From positions 1-11,870 of the forward strand of contig UQHO01000050.1 of assembly GCA_900540995.1 (NCBI GenBank): a stretch of DNA of 11,870 bases. The letters run 5' to 3'. The stretch comes from an uncultured Collinsella sp. (lineage in GTDB: Bacteria; Actinomycetota; Coriobacteriia; Coriobacteriales; Coriobacteriaceae). Both the position numbers and the translations under genes were made by a program. The notes beneath the pieces were generated by a model. That model was not told the origin of the DNA. It searched no databases and saw only the letters and a list, made by a program, of their open reading frames with translations. Below are positions 7,290 through 11,870 of the stretch, piece by piece (position 1 is the first letter of the stretch; every line of letters begins with the position of its first letter).

Positions 7290-7318
7290 GATGTGAACAC
7301 GCACGGATCGTTCACATC
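7290..7318 (+). promoter_or_regulatory. 9-bp inverted repeat at the 5' end of the cstA transcript
   Basis: GATGTGAAC (7290-7298) and GTTCACATC (7310-7318) are perfect inverted repeats with an 11-nt centre. The site begins about 12 nt downstream of the predicted transcription start. It could therefore be a DNA operator acting as a roadblock or a 5' stem-loop in the mRNA. Half-site spacing of about two helical turns would suit a dimeric protein. Confidence 0.45.
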
Positions 7319-7342
7319 ATGATTGAAGAGGATTTCTTAGAC

Positions 7343-7387
7343 ATGTTCACGCATCAGCTAAACATTATCAGCGTAGTAATTATCTGA
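7343..7387 (+). CDS. Ile/Val-rich leader peptide of the cstA attenuator
   Basis: A 14-codon reading frame encodes MFTHQLNIISVVII and stops at TGA (7385-7387). Six of 14 residues are Ile or Val, arranged as Ile-Ile, then Val-Val-Ile-Ile immediately before the stop. Both valines use GTA and the leucine uses CTA, codons that look rare in the surrounding genes. AGAGGA (7327-7332) lies 10 nt before the ATG. An in-frame ATG at 7319 would give a 22-residue version starting MIEEDFLD, but it has no good ribosome binding site. The product is not expected to have a function of its own. By analogy with ilv leader peptides, ribosome stalling on these codons would control downstream folding. Assignment rests on composition and on the hairpins that follow. 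Confidence 0.68.
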   Translation: MFTHQLNIISVVII

Positions 7388-7450
7388 TGCGGGTTAGCAC
7401 ATACAGCTAGCCCGTACGATAACGGGCGGCTGATGAAGATGAGGGCCGTC
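7351..7450 (+). promoter_or_regulatory. Attenuator with mutually exclusive hairpins upstream of cstA
   Basis: Four alternative pairings can be drawn. P: GCATCAG (7351-7357) with CTGATGC (7384-7390), inside the leader reading frame. A: GCGGGTTAGC (7389-7398) with GCTAGCCCGT (7406-7415), starting just after the leader stop codon. B: GCCCGT (7410-7415) with ACGGGC (7422-7427), which excludes A. C: GGCGGC (7425-7430) with GCCGTC (7445-7450), including one G-U pair, which excludes B and would break the terminator. Inferred logic: a ribosome stalled on the Ile/Val codons lets A form, freeing C (antiterminator) and allowing read-through. A ribosome reaching the stop codon covers the left arm of A, so B forms, C is blocked and the terminator folds. 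The pairings are seen directly; the mechanism is inference. Confidence 0.62.
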
Positions 7451-7477
7451 GAGCGCAACCGACGGCCCTCATTTTTT
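7439..7477 (+). terminator. Attenuator terminator in the cstA leader
   Basis: A perfect 13-bp stem (ATGAGGGCCGTCG at 7439-7451 with CGACGGCCCTCAT at 7460-7472) with an 8-nt loop is followed by six T residues at 7472-7477. It lies only 36 nt before the cstA start and downstream of the best promoter, so it must be bypassed for cstA to be transcribed from there. Its left arm is partly shared with the candidate antiterminator pairing. Confidence 0.93.
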
Positions 7478-7512
7478 ATGTCTAGGAAGTTCTTTTTAGA
7501 GGAGGAAATGTA

Positions 7513-9402
7513 ATGAACGGAGTTTTGCTCATGGTTGTGGCCGCGGCGGTGCTCGCCTGCGGCTATCTGGGCTATGGTCGCTGGCTGGCCAACAAGTGGG
7601 GCGTTGACAAAGAGGCCCTCACGCCGGCCAAGCGCATGAAGGACGGCAAGAGCTTCTCGCCCGTCTCCGCGTTTACCGCGTTCTCGCACCAGTTCAGCTC
7701 GATCTGCGGTGCTGGCCCTGTCACGGGTACGATCGTCGCCATGGCCTTTGGCTGGCTGCCCGTTGTGCTCTGGGTCCTCGTCGGCGGCATCTTCTTTGGC
7801 GCCGTCCACGACTTTGGTGCTCTGTACGCCTCGATGAAGAACAACGGCAAGTCCCTGGCTCAGCTCATTGAGAAGTACATCGGCAAGACCGGCCGTCGCC
7901 TGTTCCTGCTGTTCTGCTGGCTGTTCTGCATCATCGTCATCGCCGCTTTCACCGACATGGTCTGCAAGACGTTCATGTTCACCCCGGCCGTTGACGCTTC
8001 TGGCGCCGCTACCGGTGCCATCGACTTCACCAAGTCCTATGCCGCTGGCTGCGCTGGCACCATCTCCATCCTGTTCACCTTCGTCGCTATCGCCTTTGGT
8101 TGGGCCCAGAAGAAGTTCAACCTCACCGGTGCCGCCGAGTTCGTCACCGGCGTGGTCCTCATGGTTCTCATGTTCGCCGTCGGTATGCAGTTCCCGGTCT
8201 ACCTGGATAAGTTCCAGTGGTTCGCCGTCGTCATGGTCTACCTGGTCTTCGCTGGCGCTATGCCCATCCAGATGCTCAAGACCCCGCGTGACTACCTCAC
8301 TTCCATCATGATGATCGTCATGATCGTTTGCGCTGTCCTCGGCATCGTCGTCCTGGGCGTCAACGGTCAGGCCACCATCACCGCTCCGGTCTTCACCGGC
8401 TTCTCCACTGCCTCCGGCATGATGTTCCCGGTCCTGTTTGTCTCCGTTGCCTGCGGTGCTCTCTCCGGTTTCCACAGCCTCGTTTCTTCTGGCACCTCCT
8501 CCAAGCAGGTCGAGAAGGAGCGGGACGCCGTCAAGGTCGGTTATGGCGCCATGATCGTCGAGTCCTTCGTCGGCATCCTTGCCATCATCGTCGCAGGCAT
8601 CATGTTCTCCGATATGAACACCGCCGGCACCGGTGCCCTCAACGCCGGCGTCGCTTCCACCCCGTTCCAGATCTTCGCCGCTGGCATCTCCCGCGGTATG
8701 CAGGCCTTCGGTGTTGACGGCACGCTCGCTACCGTCTTCATGACCATGAACGTCTCCGCTCTGGCCCTGACCTCGCTCGATGCCGTCGCCCGCATCGCCC
8801 GCACCTCGTTCTCCGAGTTCTTTGCCCAGACCAACGACGCCCTGGCCATCGAGTCCAAGGCCGGCTACATGAAGGTTCTCGGCAACCCCTGGTTCGCCAC
8901 GGTCGTCACCCTGCTTCCCGGTCTCGCCCTCGCCTTTGGCGGCTATGCCAACATCTGGCCGCTCTTTGGTGCTTCCAACCAGCTGCTCGGCGGTATGACC
9001 ATGATCACCCTCGCCGTGTTCTGCAAGTGCACCGGCCGCAAGGGCTGGATGCTCTACGTGCCCGTCGCCTTCCTGCTCTGCTGCACCTTCACCTCGCTGG
9101 TCCAGAGCGCCATGGGCTGCATGACCGCTGTCCAGGCTTACGGCTTCTTCGGCACCATCCCGGCTACCGCCACCACGGCCGCCGTCTCCGTCGCCGCCAC
9201 CAAGGGCCTGCAGCTCGTTTTCGCCGTCCTGCTGATGGTCCTGGGCCTCATCGTCGCCGTCAACTGCCTCAAGGAGTTCTTCGGCAAGGAGGCCGGCTCC
9301 ATGCCTGACGAGGAGCCCGAGTGGTCCGAGATGGGCAAGGCCGAGTACGGTCGCGCCGCTGCCGCTGAAGCTCCTGCCGACGCCGAGGCCGCCAAGGCCT
9401 AG
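7513..9402 (+). CDS. cstA: CstA-family carbon starvation protein / transporter
   Basis: A 629-aa integral membrane protein of the CstA family; E. coli relatives take up peptides or pyruvate. The N-terminal CstA domain shows the family core HQFSSICGAGPVTG (59-72), then GWLPVVLWVLVGGIFFGAVHDFGALY (about 80-105) and a SLAQLIEKYIG segment. Later come LFGASNQLLGGMTMITLAVF of the C-terminal membrane region. By eye there are well over a dozen hydrophobic segments. It ends with an acidic, Ala/Glu-rich cytoplasmic tail of about 40 residues. It is somewhat shorter than the E. coli protein (about 700 aa). GGAGG at 7501-7505 lies 7 nt before the ATG. Codon use is strongly skewed to C-ending codons, unlike its neighbours, which suggests high expression. 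It is a single-gene transcript bounded by the attenuator and the terminator at 9442. Substrate cannot be told from sequence; the Ile/Val leader hints at amino acids or peptides. Confidence 0.93.
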   Translation: MNGVLLMVVAAAVLACGYLGYGRWLANKWGVDKEALTPAKRMKDGKSFSPVSAFTAFSHQFSSICGAGPVTGTIVAMAFGWLPVVLWVLVGGIFFGAVHDFGALYASMKNNGKSLAQLIEKYIGKTGRRLFLLFCWLFCIIVIAAFTDMVCKTFMFTPAVDASGAATGAIDFTKSYAAGCAGTISILFTFVAIAFGWAQKKFNLTGAAEFVTGVVLMVLMFAVGMQFPVYLDKFQWFAVVMVYLVFAGAMPIQMLKTPRDYLTSIMMIVMIVCAVLGIVVLGVNGQATITAPVFTGFSTASGMMFPVLFVSVACGALSGFHSLVSSGTSSKQVEKERDAVKVGYGAMIVESFVGILAIIVAGIMFSDMNTAGTGALNAGVASTPFQIFAAGISRGMQAFGVDGTLATVFMTMNVSALALTSLDAVARIARTSFSEFFAQTNDALAIESKAGYMKVLGNPWFATVVTLLPGLALAFGGYANIWPLFGASNQLLGGMTMITLAVFCKCTGRKGWMLYVPVAFLLCCTFTSLVQSAMGCMTAVQAYGFFGTIPATATTAAVSVAATKGLQLVFAVLLMVLGLIVAVNCLKEFFGKEAGSMPDEEPEWSEMGKAEYGRAAAAEAPADAEAAKA

Positions 9403-9441
9403 TCGGTCGGACGGGTTGGATCTCCCATCTATTTGACTCGG

Positions 9442-9480
9442 AAAGACCGGGTCCGCAATCAAGCGGACCCGGTCTTTTTT
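9442..9480 (+). terminator. Intrinsic terminator after cstA
   Basis: A perfect 15-bp stem (AAAGACCGGGTCCGC at 9442-9456 with GCGGACCCGGTCTTT at 9463-9477), loop AATCAA, and a T run at 9475-9480. It lies 40 nt after the cstA stop and isolates cstA from the next gene. Confidence 0.95.
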
Positions 9481-9521
9481 CTTGTGAGAACAGGTGGTGC
9501 AAGGGCGTTCTCGCAGATGTT

Positions 9522-9551
9522 TTGCGTGGATAGGCTCGTGCGTTGTACCAT
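9522..9551 (+). promoter_or_regulatory. Weak promoter candidate for the JetD-like gene
   Basis: TTGCGT (9522-9527) and TACCAT (9546-9551) with an 18-nt spacer are the best boxes I find between the cstA terminator and the next gene. Each matches consensus only partly. A promoter is required somewhere in 9481-9570 because the preceding terminator is strong. The same stretch carries three ATATG words exactly 10 bp apart (9550, 9560, 9570). Confidence 0.3.
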
Positions 9552-9585
9552 ATGGACGTATATGTGTGCATATGAAAGGGGCCCC

Positions 9586-11778
9586 GTGGCCAAGACGGTA
9601 TATTCCGATAATCAAAACAATGTCGATGCTCTGACTGAGCGCCTGAGCAGCCAGACGTCGCTTTCTGCTGAGCGTGCCAAGCTGGTTGCCTACGACCTGC
9701 TTTGCCGCAAGGCGCTCAAGATTAAGTCGAGTGCGCTGGCGCAGATTTTCCGCTCCGTCGATAAGGAATGCGACACCAAGGCGATGCGCGATGAGCTTAT
9801 CGCGGCAAATATCGTGACCAAGATCGAGGGTAGCGGCATTAACGGGCGCCCGGCGTTCTATACCATCAATGCTGAGATCCGCGATGCCCAGGAGCAGCCT
9901 GCCGAGTCCGTCGAAGATTTTGTCGTCGAGGATTCCGCTGACGCGCCTGCTGTGGAAGAAGTTGCTCCGCGTGAGCATGTCGATACCGATGAGTTGCTCG
10001 ATGAGAACGTCGTGCGCGCCTTTACGGCCAAGGCAGGACGCGGCGGTTTTGGCGGGGGTGGCAAGCGCGATGCGCAGCGCCGCGCCCAGCAGGAGCGCTT
10101 CCGTCGCGCCGTTGCTCAAAAGGGTGAGACGGATGCCGAGGCTGTTGAGAACGAGGTTGCTGCCAAGTCGCAGAAGCCCGCGAAGGAGCAAAAGCCCGTG
10201 GAGGCCCAAGAGCCCAAGCGTCGTCGCGGTGCTCACTTTAAGGCTGCGCAGCAGGATGTCGCGCGTGAGGTTGAAGAGCCTTCCGAGGTTGCAGACGATG
10301 TTGAGGAGTCTGCCAAGAGGGCTCCGGGTTCGTGCCGTCCCGGCCGCGGTTTTGCGGGACGCGCGTATCCCGTAAAGCGTCAGGAGAAGGGCGAGCCGGC
10401 TTCGACCGCTCAGGCCGAGAAGGCCGAACAAACCGAGAAAACCGTTGAGCCGGCGACTCGCGAGCAGAAGCCTGTTGAGCCGCAGCTTGAGGTTGATGCC
10501 GAGGCCAAGGGCCAGCAGCCTACTGATGAGCGGACGGAGCAGAGCGCGTCGAGCAAGCCTCGCCGCCGTCGCCATCGTGGGGGCCGCAGTTCCCATGCCG
10601 AGACTGCAGCCGAGAAGACCACGCCGCAGGACGAGGATGCGACTGCCGAGGTTTCTTCGGGGCAGCCTAAGCGCCAGCCGGCGAAGGAGAGCAAGTCCGA
10701 TCGTCCGCAGAAGCAGGCGTCTATGCCAAAGCGCGAGCGCAATTTCCAAGGCGATTCTAAGCGCAAGTCTCAGAAGAAGCCGGAGTCTGCCGTAGCAGAT
10801 ACTGCTACTCAGCAGCCCGAGTCGGCCGTCCACGGCGAGGTATCGGCGTTTGCCCTTGCCCGCGTTTTAGGCAGGCAGCTGCTCAAGGTTGTCCCTACGC
10901 CCACGGCGCTCTCTAAGATCAAGGAGCAGCAGACGCAGATCGTAAAGGTCGAGGGCAAGGACGGCAAAAAGGCTCCGCAGCGCACTCAGCACAACGAGAT
11001 GTCCAACCGCAAGATTGCCGAGGAAATCGCAATCATCCAGGCTTGGATCGAGCAGAACCGAGGTGCCGATACGCCGGTTGCCTCGCGCCGCCAGCGTGCC
11101 TACCAGATCTTTAACGACGAGAAGGCTTTTGACGGCAAGCACGGTGAGCGCCTAATTCGGCGTATGACCGAAAAGGGCATCAGCATGCAGGCGATTAAGG
11201 TCGCCCCCAACCGCCCCGTGCACTTTACGGGCTTCTTTACGCTGGGTGCCGACAAGCCGTTCATTATGGTCGAGAACCTGGACACCTACGACGAGATCGT
11301 CAAGCTCCTGCGCGGCCGCAAGCATGCCAAGCTCTTTGGCACCAAGGTGGGCGGCGTCATCTTTGGTGGCGGCTGCAAGGCGAGCGTCTCGCATGCGCTG
11401 GACGATTACCTGGCCGAGATCGGTTATCGCTTTAACTATGTCTACTACGTGGGCGACATCGATCGAGAGGGTGCGCGCATCGTCGAGCAGGCGCGCAACG
11501 CCAACGTGGTGGAGATTCGCCTGCATGCCGGCATGTATCGCGCAATGCTCGCCGAGCACAAGCGCCGCGTGAAGGCCGGCGGAGAGTGTGAGCCCGCGGC
11601 TGCCAACCAGGGCGTACCGCAGAATCTGGCGGCGACGATCAAGGACCTGCCCATGGTCACGCGCGTGCAGTTCCGCAACGTGCTGCGCGAGGGCGGGCGA
11701 ATTCCACAGGAGATCCTGATGACCGCCGACTATCGGGATGGCGACTCGGGAAGCTTCGACCGCATGCTGAACAATTAG
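9586..11778 (+). CDS. Stand-alone JetD-like (DUF2220-type) TOPRIM protein with wHTH-like N-terminus and disordered linker
   Basis: The 730-aa product has three parts. Residues about 1-98 form a compact helical region ending in a basic beta-hairpin-like stretch (KIEGSGINGRPAFYTI), suggestive of a winged helix. Residues about 100-415 are low complexity, rich in Glu, Lys, Ala, Pro and Arg, with Gly/Arg patches (GRGGFGGGGKRD near 150; RRRRHRGGR near 326) and a repeated EQKPVE; probably disordered. Residues about 465-690 resemble the C-terminal half of JetD: a CAP-like segment RRQRAYQIFNDEKAFD (Asn510-Lys513), then a TOPRIM fold with Glu563 in FIMVENLDTY, FGGGCKASV, the acidic motif YVGDIDREG (Asp624, Asp626), and a terminal GRIPQEIL. 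JetD is the nuclease subunit of the Wadjet plasmid-defence complex; no jetA, jetB or jetC is present here. Start: GTG at 9586, with AAAGGGG (9575-9581) 4 nt upstream; the longer frame from 9433 would begin inside the cstA terminator. Metal-dependent DNA binding or cleavage is inferred, not shown. Confidence 0.72.
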   Translation: MAKTVYSDNQNNVDALTERLSSQTSLSAERAKLVAYDLLCRKALKIKSSALAQIFRSVDKECDTKAMRDELIAANIVTKIEGSGINGRPAFYTINAEIRDAQEQPAESVEDFVVEDSADAPAVEEVAPREHVDTDELLDENVVRAFTAKAGRGGFGGGGKRDAQRRAQQERFRRAVAQKGETDAEAVENEVAAKSQKPAKEQKPVEAQEPKRRRGAHFKAAQQDVAREVEEPSEVADDVEESAKRAPGSCRPGRGFAGRAYPVKRQEKGEPASTAQAEKAEQTEKTVEPATREQKPVEPQLEVDAEAKGQQPTDERTEQSASSKPRRRRHRGGRSSHAETAAEKTTPQDEDATAEVSSGQPKRQPAKESKSDRPQKQASMPKRERNFQGDSKRKSQKKPESAVADTATQQPESAVHGEVSAFALARVLGRQLLKVVPTPTALSKIKEQQTQIVKVEGKDGKKAPQRTQHNEMSNRKIAEEIAIIQAWIEQNRGADTPVASRRQRAYQIFNDEKAFDGKHGERLIRRMTEKGISMQAIKVAPNRPVHFTGFFTLGADKPFIMVENLDTYDEIVKLLRGRKHAKLFGTKVGGVIFGGGCKASVSHALDDYLAEIGYRFNYVYYVGDIDREGARIVEQARNANVVEIRLHAGMYRAMLAEHKRRVKAGGECEPAAANQGVPQNLAATIKDLPMVTRVQFRNVLREGGRIPQEILMTADYRDGDSGSFDRMLNN

Positions 11779-11816
11779 TTCCGTCGGCCCCGGGAGAGCG
11801 GGGACACCGGCTTAGG

Positions 11817-11870
11817 TTTCCTGCTCTACAGTCCTGCTCACGACGGAGGCCACATTAAGTGGCCTCCTGT
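11817..11870 (+). repeat. Structured intergenic repeat, copy 2 (truncated by window end)
   Basis: This copy starts 38 nt after the stop of the JetD-like gene and matches 7042-7095 at 49 of 54 positions. The inner helix is GGAGGCCAC (11845-11853) with GTGGCCTCC (11859-11867) around ATTAA. The A-T pair 7071/7091 of copy 1 is a G-C pair here (11846/11866), and A-T 7066/7094 is C-G here (11841/11869). No T tract follows the stem within the window. A 5-bp GC hairpin (CCCCG 11788-11792 with CGGGG 11799-11803) again lies between the stop codon and the repeat. The last part of the outer helix is outside the window. Confidence 0.8.

Noticed and set aside
7290..7318. A CRP-type site (TGTGA...TCACA)
   Set aside because: The half-sites look right but are separated by 15 nt instead of the 6 nt needed by CRP-family sites.
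7278..7477. T-box or a known metabolite riboswitch before cstA
   Set aside because: I find no T-box antiterminator signature and no recognisable core of a known riboswitch class; the translated Ile/Val leader explains the layout better.
9433..9585. N-terminal extension of the JetD-like gene from position 9433
   Set aside because: The extra 51 codons run through the cstA terminator stem and have no ribosome binding site, whereas GTG at 9586 has AAAGGGG upstream.
7354..10833. A 1159-codon open frame on the minus strand spanning cstA and half of the next gene
   Set aside because: It is a shadow created by the codon bias of cstA and the low-complexity linker. It crosses two real genes and a strong terminator, its translation is Gly/Asp/His/Arg-rich without family motifs, and it lacks a ribosome binding site.
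9586..11870. A complete Wadjet defence operon
   Set aside because: Only a JetD-like protein is present. There is no JetA, JetB or SMC-like JetC in the window, and the gene is bounded upstream by cstA with its terminator.

Overview
The window looks like a chromosomal segment of a Coriobacteriia actinobacterium, most probably Collinsella or a close relative. This is inferred from moderately high GC, the gene order acpS-nnr-alr-(udg)-tsaE-tsaB/rimI/tsaD, the fusion of the last three functions, and overall protein character; no database was searched. All genes run on the + strand.

Positions 1-704: a strong intrinsic terminator (24-55) closes an upstream gene that is not visible. A promoter candidate follows, then acpS. 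Positions 165-6988 form one tight operon: acpS, nnr (NAD(P)HX epimerase/dehydratase), alr (alanine racemase), a family 4 uracil-DNA glycosylase, tsaE, and a single gene encoding TsaB, a RimI-type acetyltransferase and TsaD. Gaps are 0-12 nt and tsaE overlaps the fusion gene by 14 nt. The set is housekeeping: acyl-carrier activation, nicotinamide cofactor repair, D-alanine for cell wall, uracil excision, and the t6A tRNA modification machinery.

Positions 6989-7512 are a 524-nt regulatory region ahead of cstA. It begins with a conserved structured repeat (copy 1, 7042-7098). A promoter follows whose spacer holds a perfect inverted repeat, then a second inverted repeat at the expected mRNA 5' end. 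Next is a 14-codon Ile/Val-rich leader peptide (MFTHQLNIISVVII) followed by mutually exclusive hairpins and a perfect intrinsic terminator. This has the layout of a ribosome-mediated transcription attenuator. cstA (7513-9402) encodes a CstA-family membrane transporter with strongly biased codon use, and ends at another strong terminator (9442-9480).

Positions 9586-11778 encode a 730-residue protein that I assign, by motif reading only, to the JetD/DUF2220-type TOPRIM family (known from Wadjet). It carries an N-terminal winged-helix-like region and a long charged, low-complexity linker, and no jetA/B/C genes are present here. It is followed by a second copy of the structured repeat (11817-11870, cut by the window end). 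The two copies differ at 5 of 54 positions, and four of those five changes are two compensatory base-pair swaps.

The most interesting items are the cstA attenuator, the covarying intergenic RNA-like repeat, and the stand-alone JetD-like protein.
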